The notes under the pieces were generated by a model that saw only the letters and a program-made list of their open reading frames with translations, was not told where the DNA came from and did not search any database. Both the position numbers and the translations under genes were made by a program. Positions 45,758-55,094 of a stretch of DNA of 64,000 bases are shown here, piece by piece. The stretch is from Bog-473 sp963755495 (lineage in GTDB: Bacteria; Actinomycetota; Acidimicrobiia; Acidimicrobiales; RAAP-2), in contig CAVWJS010000006.1 of the NCBI GenBank assembly GCA_963755495.1, positions 1,054,001 to 1,118,000 on the forward strand, written 5' to 3'. Numbering within the stretch: the stretch's first letter is position 1; each line of letters starts with the position of its first letter.

Positions 45758-46785
45758 TGGCTGTGACTCGCTGTCCAGGCCAGGAACTCGTCCAGGGGTC
45801 GGGTGTTCATAATTCGGTCTTGCGCCACACCGGTCGCCACCGCCTGCTCACACCCAAAGCGCTGCCATTCGAGTTGGCCCGGCGCGTGGGCATCGGTGTT
45901 GACCACCATGACGCAGCCGAACTCAAGGGCCAAGGAGAGGAGATCTTTGGGGGGATCGAGTCGCTCAGGGCGCGAGTTGATCTCAACCGCGGTGCCGGTG
46001 CGCGCGCATGCCTCGAAGACGGCTTCGCTGTCGAAGGTGGATGGCGGGCGTCCTCGTCCCACCACAATGCGACCGGTGCAGTGCCCCAGAATGTCGGTGT
46101 GCGGACTCTCGATGGCGCGCAACATGCGCGCGGTCATTTCGGGCGCGTCCATGCGGAGCTTGGAATGCACGCTGGCCACCACCACATCGAGGGCGGCCAA
46201 TAAGTCCTCGTCCTGATCCAGCGCGCCATCCTCGAGGATGTCGACCTCGATACCACTAAGAATGCGAAACGGCGCCAGCTCCTCGTTCAATTGCTCGACG
46301 ATGTCCAGTTGGGCCCGCAGACGCTCCGGGTTGAGTCCGTGGGCGACCGTCAATCGTGGGCTGTGATCGGTCAAGGCCCAGTAGGCGTGGCCGAGCTCCT
46401 TGGCCGCTTCGGCCATCTCACGGATCGGGCTCCCGCCGTCGGACCAGTCCGAGTGGCTGTGGCAGTCTCCTTGCAACTGACTGAACAACTCGGCTGCCGC
46501 TGCACTCATCGGGATGGGCTCATTGGCCTCCAGCTTCTCGAGATACGTCGGAGTCCTGCCGCCAAGGGCCTCGGCAATCACCTGCGCGCTGGTCTTGCCA
46601 ACTTGGGGGATCTTCTGCAATCCGGCCAGCGTCATCGGAGCCAAGGCCGCGTCGTCAAGGTCTTCGATGGCCGAGGCGGCATGCCGAAAGGCCCGGACCT
46701 TGTAGGTCTCGGCGCCATCACGTTCGAGTAGGTAGGCGATGCGCTGCAACGCGGCGCGCGGGTCAATGTCACTCCCCTGTGTCAC
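45754..46785 (-). CDS. PHP-domain phosphoesterase with helix-hairpin-helix (PolX C-terminal-like)
   Basis: The N-terminal part carries the RIAYLLERDGAETYKVRAFR and AGLQKIPQVGKTSAQVIAEA hairpin motifs of PolX-type DNA binding, followed by a PHP domain with metal residues GDCHSHSDWSDGG and the ALTDHSPRL block, then IEVDILEDGALDQDEDLL and VNTDAHAPGQL. I used the GTG at 46785 (343 aa), which avoids an 80-base overlap with the LigD-polymerase gene; the frame is open to 46890. No polymerase domain is present. PHP domains act as phosphatases or 3'-5' exonucleases. It lies between LigD-Pol and LigC in the operon, overlapping the latter by 4 bases. Confidence 0.85.
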   Translation of the reverse strand: MTQGSDIDPRAALQRIAYLLERDGAETYKVRAFRHAASAIEDLDDAALAPMTLAGLQKIPQVGKTSAQVIAEALGGRTPTYLEKLEANEPIPMSAAAAELFSQLQGDCHSHSDWSDGGSPIREMAEAAKELGHAYWALTDHSPRLTVAHGLNPERLRAQLDIVEQLNEELAPFRILSGIEVDILEDGALDQDEDLLAALDVVVASVHSKLRMDAPEMTARMLRAIESPHTDILGHCTGRIVVGRGRPPSTFDSEAVFEACARTGTAVEINSRPERLDPPKDLLSLALEFGCVMVVNTDAHAPGQLEWQRFGCEQAVATGVAQDRIMNTRPLDEFLAWTASHSQ

Positions 46786-46810
46786 TTTTTTTGGCTCATT
46801 CTTTCTTGGC

Positions 46811-47818
46811 TCATCCTTTTTTGGCCCGACTGGGCGCCACCCGGGGCGGCTCGTCGGGTTGCTTGGGGTATTCGGGCGGCCACGGGGCATCGTGGAGGCC
46901 GTTGTCCCGATCCCGCGCCGCCATGGCCAATAGAGGTTCGAGCGACTGTGGTTCGTCCACCATCGCCGCCCACGGGTCTCCCCGTTGGCGCAACAGGTCC
47001 GGGACGGTGCGCAACGTCAGCTCTTCGGGCTGAACCGATTCGATTTCCTCCCAATTGAGTGGCGTCGAGACCTGCCCGCCGATCCGCGGCCGTACGAACC
47101 AGGCACCGAAGACGGTCTTGTGCGGCGCGTTCTGATTGAAATCAACGAAGACACGCGCGCCTCGTTCCTCCTTCCACCATTGGGCGGTGATCAGTGCGGG
47201 ATGGCGCCGTTCGAGCTCCCTGGCCAAGGCGATAGCACCGGTACGCACTTCGAAGCTGTCCCACTGCGGAACCAGGCGCACGTACACGTGCACGCCGCGA
47301 TTGCCCGACGTCTTCGGATAGCCGACGATGCCGAGCTCACTGAGCAGGCTGCGGACGTGCCCGGCGGCTTCCCGGACCTCTGCGAACCCCACGCCGGGTT
47401 GAGGATCGAGGTCGATGCGGAGCTCGTCGGTGTGATCCGGATCGTCGGCCCGGTACGGCCACAGATGCAGTCCCAGACATCCCAGGTTGACCGCCCACAG
47501 CACGTGCGCGATGTCAGCCACCACGAGCGCGTTCGAACGCGTGCCGTTAGGGGTCATGACCTCGGTGGTCTCGAGCCAGCTCGGCGCATTCTTCGGGACC
47601 CGCTTCTGGAAGAAGGAATTCTTGCCGGCCCCGTCAGGGAAGCGCTCCAACAGGGCCGGTCGCCCGCCGGCAATGCGGCACAGCACATCGCCGATCTCGA
47701 CGTAGTACTTCGCCAAGTCGAACTTCGTGGCGCCGATCTCAGGGAAATACACCTTGTCCGGACTGGAGATATCGACGGCCCGGCCAGACGCTTCGATGGT
47801 CCGCTTCTCCGAAGGCAT
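46811..47818 (-). CDS. ligD: LigD polymerase domain protein (NHEJ polymerase/primase-like)
   Basis: The 335-residue protein is a stand-alone LigD polymerase domain: SSPDKVYFPEIGATKFDLA, ERFPDGAGKNSFFQKRVP and the catalytic Asp136/Asp138 in LRIDLDPQPG, plus the SGNRGVHVYV strand. It lacks the phosphoesterase and ligase domains fused in mycobacterial LigD. It fills short gaps at break ends (often with ribonucleotides) and recruits Ku. First gene of the Pol-PHP-LigC operon. Confidence 0.94.
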   Translation of the reverse strand: MPSEKRTIEASGRAVDISSPDKVYFPEIGATKFDLAKYYVEIGDVLCRIAGGRPALLERFPDGAGKNSFFQKRVPKNAPSWLETTEVMTPNGTRSNALVVADIAHVLWAVNLGCLGLHLWPYRADDPDHTDELRIDLDPQPGVGFAEVREAAGHVRSLLSELGIVGYPKTSGNRGVHVYVRLVPQWDSFEVRTGAIALARELERRHPALITAQWWKEERGARVFVDFNQNAPHKTVFGAWFVRPRIGGQVSTPLNWEEIESVQPEELTLRTVPDLLRQRGDPWAAMVDEPQSLEPLLAMAARDRDNGLHDAPWPPEYPKQPDEPPRVAPSRAKKG

Positions 47819-47914
47819 GCCAGGACAACGCTATCGCAGGGGACTCCTGGCCCGGCTCACTCCCGGCAGGGCAGGGTCGCATCGCACCGCCCGGAGCAGC
47901 TGGGACCTGATGCC

Positions 47915-48448
47915 TCAGGTTCGCGGGTCGCGCCCGCTGTAGGCCAGATACTGGTCTTGGATCGAGGCGTCAGGCCCCACCTTGACTTCCGGTTTGAAGA
48001 TGCCCCTTCTCTGGTCATCGGTGAAACGCCCATGGATCATGGCGTAAGCCGCCTCAGGGAGGCCATCTGGCATCGTTGTTTCTTGGTCCGTTGCCACCGC
48101 CAGATCCCAGCCATGAAGAAGGAGGTCACTGCAGGCGATCCCCAGCGACGCCCCCGTCTTCTCGATCACACCGGGCTTTTCGAAGGCGTTTGCCGTCTCC
48201 TCTCGTGCCTGCTCGAAAACGGCAATCGGTTCGTCGCCGATCAAATCGGGCGGGACTGTCGCCGGGAACGAAGGCTGCTCGCCTCGAGCCACGCCAGCGA
48301 AATATTTTTGCGTGTCCACCACGTGATTTATCAGCGTTCGCACATCCCACTCATCGCACGGGGTTCCGGCATCCAGTCTCGAGGCCGCACCGGCGATCTT
48401 CTTCGCCGTCCATTGGCTGGACGCCCCGTACATATCCAACAGGTCCAC
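47915..48448 (-). CDS. TIGR03086 / MDMPI N-terminal (DinB-like) metal-binding protein
   Basis: The 177-residue protein has the four-helix bundle with the pattern TPCDEWDVRTLINHVVDTQ for metal binding and DLLLHGWDLAVATDQ near the C-terminus, which is typical of actinobacterial TIGR03086 proteins (mycothiol-dependent maleylpyruvate isomerase N-terminal type). It may act as a mycothiol- or bacillithiol-linked transferase; the function of these is rarely known. It is monocistronic. Confidence 0.9.
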   Translation of the reverse strand: MDLLDMYGASSQWTAKKIAGAASRLDAGTPCDEWDVRTLINHVVDTQKYFAGVARGEQPSFPATVPPDLIGDEPIAVFEQAREETANAFEKPGVIEKTGASLGIACSDLLLHGWDLAVATDQETTMPDGLPEAAYAMIHGRFTDDQRRGIFKPEVKVGPDASIQDQYLAYSGRDPRT

Positions 48449-48515
48449 GGAGAGTCTGTACCCGTAGCGGTCGCTGGGAAAACGACCTCGGCTCCCCTAA
48501 ACTCCGTTGGTGATC

Positions 48516-48638
48516 ATGAGCGACGATGAGAGGGCCGACGAGGCGAGCGAAGAGTCGATCCCGGCCAGCGATCCGCCGGAAGGGTGGGCCGGCGAGGACG
48601 ACGCAGACGTGACACCGCCAGATCCTCCCGGGCACTGA
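48516..48638 (+). CDS. Very small acidic protein of ESFPASDPP type
   Basis: A 40-residue acidic protein, MSDDERADEASEESIPASDP, then PEGWAGEDDADVTPPDPPGH. The (E)ESxPASDPP motif occurs in a widespread group of tiny proteins of unknown role. It lies between the MDMPI-like gene (divergent) and DUF1810. Confidence 0.6.
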   Translation: MSDDERADEASEESIPASDPPEGWAGEDDADVTPPDPPGH

Positions 48639-48825
48639 GATTTCTTACCCGCAGCCTGGCCATGTTCGGCGGGGTACTCCGTCACCGACCTCGGCCATCA
48701 ATCGTTAGGCCCGGCGACCGAATTGCTGACGCACGAGCGCAATGCCTTGGATGGCTTTGTCAAGAGGGTACGGCCGTAACCTCGGACGGTAGCCTGTTGC
48801 GTATGACGAACAACGAGGAATCCTA

Positions 48826-49251
48826 GTGGCCGATCCCTATGACCTTGAGCGATTCGTCACGACCCAAGAAGCGGGCGGGACGTACGACCAGGTGACCGCG
48901 GAGCTTCACGCGGGACAAAAGGTGAGCCATTGGATGTGGTTCATCTTCCCGCAGATTGCCGGGCTCGGGCACAGTGAGACCGCACAGAAATACGCCATCT
49001 CTTCGATCGATGAGGCACGGGCGTATCTCGCCCATCCCGTGCTTGGTCCCCGTCTCAGGGAGTGTGCCGGCATCATCGCCACCCTGCACGACCATACGGC
49101 CGAGGAGATCGTCGGAGCCCTCGACGCCCAGAAACTGCGCTCGTCGATGACGCTGTTCCATCACGCCGCACCCGACGAGCCGTCATTCACTCAGGTTCTG
49201 GACATGTACTTCGACGGGCGAGAGGACGAGGCGACGACCCAGCGGGTCTGA
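48826..49251 (+). CDS. DUF1810 family protein
   Basis: The 141-residue protein starts at GTG (MADPYDLERFVTTQEAGGTY) and has the DUF1810 hallmarks SHWMWFIFPQIAGLG, EARAYLAHPVLGPRLREC and KLRSSMTLFHHAA. These are small, calpastatin-like helical proteins of unknown function. Convergent with the short gene at 49271-49486. Confidence 0.9.
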   Translation: MADPYDLERFVTTQEAGGTYDQVTAELHAGQKVSHWMWFIFPQIAGLGHSETAQKYAISSIDEARAYLAHPVLGPRLRECAGIIATLHDHTAEEIVGALDAQKLRSSMTLFHHAAPDEPSFTQVLDMYFDGREDEATTQRV

Positions 49252-49270
49252 TCAGCGCGTCACCTTCAGC

Positions 49271-49486
49271 TCACATGGGGGCGAAAACCGACACCACGGC
49301 GTCCGCTGTCCACGGCGTTCTGGCGAGTGCAGCATCATGACGTTCTTCTCTCGAAGCCATGAGCTGCGCGGACCGACGTTCGAAGTCCTCCACCCGCGCC
49401 AAAGCCTCCGCAAGATCCTCGGGGGTTGTCAACACGCGTACGGACCCATTGCCGCTCCTATAAGGAGCTTCACTCACGATTCCCAT
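49271..49486 (-). CDS. Small protein paralogous to that at 56054-56278
   Basis: The 71-residue protein has a core VRVLTTPEDLAEALARVEDF and AQLMASREERHDAAL. The same pattern (VRILTSQEELTAAISRAREC, LLAARAQRHSAAA) is seen in the protein encoded at 56054-56278. The pair suggests a small helical protein family of unknown function in this genome. Confidence 0.7.
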   Translation of the reverse strand: MGIVSEAPYRSGNGSVRVLTTPEDLAEALARVEDFERRSAQLMASREERHDAALARTPWTADAVVSVFAPM

Positions 49487-49758
49487 CTGATGACCTTCCC
49501 TGTTGGGCCGTTGCCCCGTTTCGGATCAACGCGTACAAATGGTCGCTGCCCGAAGGTTATTTCCAGATTTGCTCGATTGAAACGTCCACAGATCGCCACC
49601 CTCGGCTCTCTCCGATTCGTTGTGAAAGTTCCCAGCTGACGTTGGGCAACAGTTGTGCGAAGGTCGGGAATCCGTAGTCCCGGTGCTGGCACGCTGAGAA
49701 GGATGCCTCGATTCTCGCCCGCGGGACATCGTGAATGTGGCTGAGTGGGGGTAACAAG

Positions 49759-52621
49759 ATGAGCACGCTGGATCCGGCGCAAGCCGAGAGCGCTTCTGGC
49801 CGAGACGTCAGCGGAATCCTCAATTATTACGTCCTCGACTACCTGGAGACCCAGACGCCCGCGGGCACGGTTGAACGGGTACTGCAAGCGGCCGGGGAAC
49901 GTAGGCCTACGGACGTCATGCGTGATACGGCGGGGTGGAGCTCGTACGACCAGTTCCGACGTCTGCTCGAGGCGACAGGCGCCGTCGTGAACGAGCCACT
50001 CTCTTGCATCGGACGGCACGTCCCCGAATCGGACGACTCAGCCGATCTGATGGGGATGCTGGCATCGCTCGGCTCAGTCGAAGCCGTGCTCGAAGCGCTG
50101 CCGGCACTGGTGAACGCGTCAACGCCCTGCTTGCAGGTGCGCACCGAGTGCGTCGGACCCAACGAGTGTCGCATTGAGCTCATGTTCGAGGAAGGATTCG
50201 ATCCGTATCACGAAATTCTGCGCCCTCCAGTTGGGGCTCACTGCTGCCATTCCGGCCACATTCGGGTTCTCGGGGGCCGAAGTGATCGTTGAATCCTGCC
50301 AAGCTGACGGAGCTCCGAGCTGCCGAGCCCTCTTGCGTTGGAACAGTCTCGATGAGGCCGGCACCGAGTTGGGTCGGGCCAAACTCATGGCGCAGGTTGC
50401 GCAGGGCCGACTGGAGGAGCTTCAGGAAACCGTGGCGGACCTGGTCTCCGGCGACGGACTGGTCACTGTCCTCGAACGAGTTGTCAAAGCGGTGGCGCGC
50501 TCTGTGAAGTTCTCCTCCTTTGCGCTCGACATTAAACCGAGTCGTACGACGCCCCAGATCCTTTGCACCGAGGGGATGGACGACGATGCAGCTCGGCAAA
50601 TGATCACTCGCGCGCGTGAGGATCCCGATGTCGCCGCCCTGGCCCACATCTGCCTGGTTGAGGTGGCATCAGACCACAGCCACTACGGACATCTCCTCGC
50701 CTGCCGGGCCGAGTCCGGCGTGTTCGAATCATTCGAACGCTCGGTGCTCGAGTCCTACGCTCGTTTGGCGGCGAGTGCGCTCGATTCTGAGTCGGCCATC
50801 ATCGATGCCAAACAACAGACTTCCACCGCGCAGGCCCTGCTCGCTCTGTCCAGTTCGCTGGCTGATCTCGCTTCCACCGACGAGCTCGTAGTCCGGATAG
50901 CCCACGCCGTGCCATCCATCGTGCCCTGTGATCGGGTCATCCTATGGCGAGTTGATTCTGAGAACCTCCCTGCCCGCGCCGTGGCGACGTTTGGATTCGA
51001 CGATGACACAGAGATCGAACTCCGTGCCCTCGAAATCATTCCGCGACCTGCCGAATTTTCCCGTACCGACGCGTATCATCATTTGTTATCGGGCGAGCCT
51101 GGATTGTCAGGGACGCTGGCCGAATCAGGCTCTCTGGCCGCTCTGTCGTACCCCATCAACTTCGGTGTCGAGCAGTACGGATGGATCACGGTCAACGTCA
51201 CTGAACATGTTGAACGATTTGACGACGAGGCCGACATCACAGAGCGACTACGTGGCCTGGCCGGTCAAGCCGCAATCGCTATCCGTAACAGTCGTCTCGT
51301 CGATGAGATCCGCCATCAGGCGCTCCATGACAGCTTGACCGGACTACCCAACCGGTCGCTTGTGCTCGACCGCGTGGATCAAGCCCTCGCCCGGGCTCGC
51401 CGGGAGCCCATCGCCGTGGCCCTGTTCTTCATCGACCTCGACGGGTTCAAGGAGATTAATGACACGTTGGGTCATGAAATTGGCGACCGGCTTCTCCAAG
51501 CCGTATCGGCGCGCTTGACCGGTACCCTTCGCGAATCCGACACGGTGGCTCGCCTCGGGGGTGACGAGTTCGTCGTACTCGCTGTTGGTGCTTCGGCTGC
51601 TGCCGGCGTTGAACTGATGGCTGAAAAGCTTCTGAGCACGCTTCTCGAGCCGTTTACCTTCGAGGACCATCACGATGTCTCCGTCAGCGTGTCCGCCAGC
51701 ATCGGAGTGGCCGTCGGCCGGCGTGACACGGCCGAAGAGTTCCTCCGGGATGCCGATATCGCTCTCTACGCCGCCAAGAAGGCCGGAAGGGACCAATACG
51801 TCGTGTTCGCACCGGAGATGCACGCGGAGGCGCAGGACCGCCGCGAACTCGAAATGAACCTGCAGGCGGCCATTGGCACCGACCAATTCTTCCTCATGTA
51901 CCAGCCCATCTTCGATCTCAACCAGATGCGGATGGTCGGGGTGGAGGCGTTGTTGCGTTGGAATCACCCAACCCGCGGCTTACTCCAGCCCGATCAATTC
52001 ATTCCCATCCTTGAAACGTCCACCCTGATCGTTCCCGTCGGACGATGGGTTCTGGAAGAGGCGTGCCGCCAAGCCATGGTGTGGCGCGCCAACGGTCAGG
52101 AAACCACCATGTCGGTGAACGTATCGGGACGTCAGCTTGAGACCAACTCGTTGTACGACGACGTGCGGCGTGCCCTGACGCTCACCGCACTTCCGGCGGA
52201 GGCGTTGATGATCGAGATCACCGAGACCAGCCTTATGCACAACACCAAGCGCACACAGAAGCAGCTGGAAGCCCTCAAGTCCCTTGGCGTCCGTATCGCC
52301 ATTGATGACTTCGGCACCGGATACTCGTCGCTGGCGTACCTCCAACAATTTCCGGTCGATTGCCTGAAAATTGACCGTTCGTTCATTTCGGGGATGGCCA
52401 AATCGCCGGAGGGCGACGCCCTGCTCCATACGCTGATGCAGCTCGGCAAGGCCCTCCACCTCGAGACTCTGGCTGAGGGCATCGAGGAACGTAGTCAGCT
52501 CACGCAGCTGCAGGCCGAAGAGTGCGATGTCGGGCAGGGCTTCCTCTTCGCCCGGCCCTTGCCATCCCACGAGGTGCCAGCCGTGTTCGAGTCCATGAGG
52601 ACCCCTGTCGCCGCTTCCTGA
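49759..52621 (+). CDS. V4R-like / GAF / GGDEF / EAL c-di-GMP protein (frameshift near 50214)
   Basis: The N-terminal 150 residues (MSTLDPAQAESASGRDV, then ILNYYVLDYLETQT and RIELMFEEGFDPYHE) are in one frame; the rest, starting FCALQLGLTAAIPATFGFSG, is in the next. Deleting one A of an AAA run near 50213 joins them. The joined product is about 953 residues: a V4R/HNOB-like sensor, two GAF-like regions (VLERVVKAVARSV; LSSSLADLASTDELVVRIAH), a GGDEF domain with intact RLGGDEF, and an EAL domain with EALLRW and DDFGTGYSSL. It makes and/or degrades c-di-GMP; the sensor could bind a hydrophobic or haem-like ligand. Confidence 0.88.
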
Positions 52622-52764
52622 CCGGCAACTTTGTGGGGAGCCCACAGGTCAGCCTGCGTGAGGCGGGATGATCTGAGACCGCGCCGACGTTGCACCTTTG
52701 CGACGGAACGGATCGCGGCGAGGTGGAGACATGGTGTGTCGCCACGCTCGGAGAGGAGTCAATA

Positions 52765-53424
52765 GTGAAGATCGGCATCATCGGTGCGGGCAACATCGGC
52801 GGGAATCTGACGCGACGATTCACTGACCTTGGCCATGAGGTCTCAGTGGCCAACTCGCGTGATCCGGAGACCCTGTGGGAACTGGCGAATGAAACCGGAG
52901 CAACCACCGTGTGGGCCGACAAGGCGGCCGAGGGTGCCGAGGTCTTGGTGGTCGCCATTCCCGAGAAGAACATCCCCAACTTGGCCGCAGGAATCCTTGC
53001 GGGCCTCGCACCGGGCGCAGTCGTCATCGACACGGGCAACTACTACCCCAAGCAGCGCGACGGAAAGATCGACGAGATCGAGAACGGCACCACCGAAAGT
53101 CGATGGGTGGCGAATCACCTCGGCCATTCTGTCGTCAAGGCATTTAATGGCATCTATGCCTCGCACTTACTGACCCATGGCAAGCCAGCTGGCACTCCGG
53201 GCCGAATCGCCCTGCCGGTAGCCGGAGACGATCCGGCGGCGAATGCAGTCGTCATCGATCTCCTCGACCAACTGGGCTTCGACGGAGTCGACGCCGGCGT
53301 GCTCAATGACTCCTGGCGCCAACAGCCGGGCACGCCTGTCTACGGAGGCGACCTGGACGCCGAGGGTGTCAGAAAGGCCCTGGCGGAGGCCAGCCCAGAA
53401 CGTCCGGCCGACTTTCGCGCCTGA
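52765..53424 (+). CDS. F420-dependent NADP reductase-like protein
   Basis: The 219-residue protein from the GTG at 52765 (MKIGIIGAGNIGGNLTRRF; ribosome site GGAGAGGAG) has a Rossmann motif GAGNIG with SVANSRDPE after strand 2, then VVAIPEKNIPNL and VVIDTGNYYP, and the typical KAFNGIYASHLL and NDSWRQQPGTPVYG segments. This is the Fno-like coenzyme F420/NADP family. It transfers hydride between F420 and NADP, linking to the LLM enzymes in the window. Confidence 0.9.
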   Translation: MKIGIIGAGNIGGNLTRRFTDLGHEVSVANSRDPETLWELANETGATTVWADKAAEGAEVLVVAIPEKNIPNLAAGILAGLAPGAVVIDTGNYYPKQRDGKIDEIENGTTESRWVANHLGHSVVKAFNGIYASHLLTHGKPAGTPGRIALPVAGDDPAANAVVIDLLDQLGFDGVDAGVLNDSWRQQPGTPVYGGDLDAEGVRKALAEASPERPADFRA

Positions 53425-53576
53425 CCAGCTCCTCGGCCTGCCGTTACACGGAAGAATGCAGTATCGTCCGGCGGACCGAGGCATACTCGCTGGTGTTTCA
53501 TCTGGTACGACACCGTGACTGATCACCGGCTCCGCCTCAGCGATGAAGAACGGAAGAACTTGAACGGAGACGCGGC

Positions 53577-54863
53577 ATGAGCCCCGAGATGATGACCTTG
53601 CCTGACGGCACCGAGGTGGAAAGCCTGGACAGCTTCCGCCAGCGGGCGCGCGCCTACATAGAGGAGAACATTCCCCTTTCAAGCGCTGCAGCGATACGGG
53701 GCCAGCAATCCGACGAAGAAGAGCTGGCCGACGTGGCGCACCAACGCGTGCTCCAGCGCCTGCTCTTCGACGGCGGTCTGGCCGGGATCATCGTGCCGGT
53801 CGAGTACGGCGGCCAGGGTCTGACCCCCGCGCACTCCCAGATCCTTAACGAGGAGATGGCCGGACGCGACTATCCGGACCGGCTCCAGGTACCCACCATG
53901 ACGCCGTGCATGGCCGTACTGCTCGAATTCGGCACCGAGGACCAGAAGAAGAACCATGTCCCCGCCATGCTGAACGGCGACGAGATCTGGATGCAGATGC
54001 TCTCCGAGCCCAGTGGCGGCTCCGATGTGGCCGGGGCCCAGACCACCGCCGTGCGCGACGGCGAGGAATGGGTGCTCAACGGCTCGAAGATCTGGACCAC
54101 CGGGGCCTGGTGGGCCGACTGGGCCATCACCTTGGTCCGCACCAACCCCGACGTCCCCAAGCACCGTGGCCTTTCGGTCTTCATGGTGCCCTTCAAGTCA
54201 CCGGGCATGGAGATGCACCGCATCGAGATGCTGAATGGCTCCAAAGAGTTCTGCCAGGAGTTCCTCACCGACCTGCGCATCCCCGACAGCAATCGCATCG
54301 GCGCCGTCGACGACGGGTGGACCGTCGGCATCCGCTGGATGTTCTACGAGCGCTCTTTCTCCTCGTCACCTCTGACGCTCCGTCCGAGCAATGCCGGGAA
54401 CATGAACCCGGCGGGAGGCTCGGACACCTTGCTCGACCTGATCGAAAGAGTCGGCCGGAGCACCGACCCCGCCGCACGAGAACTGGTCGGTGAAGCTCAC
54501 GCCCTGGGACTCGCCGCGACCCACCTCGCCCGCCGCCTACCCAAGGCCATCGCCACCAAAAAGATGACCGATCAGGCGGCATCGATGGGGCGACTCATGG
54601 GCGGAATGGTCGGCCGACGCACGGTAACCATCAGTTGGGAGCTGACGGGGGCCACTGCGGGAGCATGGACCGATGCTGACGAGGATCTCGGCCAGCGCGG
54701 CATGGGCTTCCTCAGCCGTCAGGTAGGAGAGATCGGTGGGGGCACGACCGAAATGGCCCGCAACGTGGTGGCCGAGCGCGTCCTGGGCATGCCCCGCGAG
54801 CGCACCCTCGACCGGGATGTCCCGTTCCGTGACATCCCGAAGGGCCCCCCGGCGAGTCACTGA
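53577..54863 (+). CDS. Acyl-CoA dehydrogenase
   Basis: The 428-residue flavoenzyme shows the N-terminal helical domain, the flavin loop MLSEPSGGSDVAGAQTTA, a following TTGAWWADWAI, and the C-terminal domain with GEIGGGTTEMARNVVAERVL. It belongs to the FadE-like group that oxidises a CoA thioester to a 2,3-enoyl-CoA. Substrate is not predictable. The end is GC-rich and followed by a 230-base gap. Confidence 0.93.
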   Translation: MSPEMMTLPDGTEVESLDSFRQRARAYIEENIPLSSAAAIRGQQSDEEELADVAHQRVLQRLLFDGGLAGIIVPVEYGGQGLTPAHSQILNEEMAGRDYPDRLQVPTMTPCMAVLLEFGTEDQKKNHVPAMLNGDEIWMQMLSEPSGGSDVAGAQTTAVRDGEEWVLNGSKIWTTGAWWADWAITLVRTNPDVPKHRGLSVFMVPFKSPGMEMHRIEMLNGSKEFCQEFLTDLRIPDSNRIGAVDDGWTVGIRWMFYERSFSSSPLTLRPSNAGNMNPAGGSDTLLDLIERVGRSTDPAARELVGEAHALGLAATHLARRLPKAIATKKMTDQAASMGRLMGGMVGRRTVTISWELTGATAGAWTDADEDLGQRGMGFLSRQVGEIGGGTTEMARNVVAERVLGMPRERTLDRDVPFRDIPKGPPASH

Positions 54864-55094
54864 TTACGGAGGGGCGTTACGGATCCAAGCGTTTGGGCAC
54901 GGGAGACCCAGGCACCTAGCCCACGGGAGGCGGCAACCCGTTCGAACCCAGTGTGAGTGACTCAACCACGTCTGCGAGGCGATGTCGGCGGTTGAATGCA
55001 ATGCGCTGGAGCGATGCCGACAACTGGTCTCATGGGTTCGTTTGCGGATCTCAAGGAGTTACCCAGCCCAAGGGCGGGTAAACATCCGCCCTCC

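Noticed and set aside
46985..48529. 514-residue plus-strand frame
   Set aside because: Antisense to the LigD-polymerase and MDMPI-like genes, and rich in Arg/Pro/His.
54935..54960. Possible tRNA T-loop (GTTCGAACCC) downstream of the acyl-CoA dehydrogenase
   Set aside because: No matching acceptor or anticodon stems are found on either strand.
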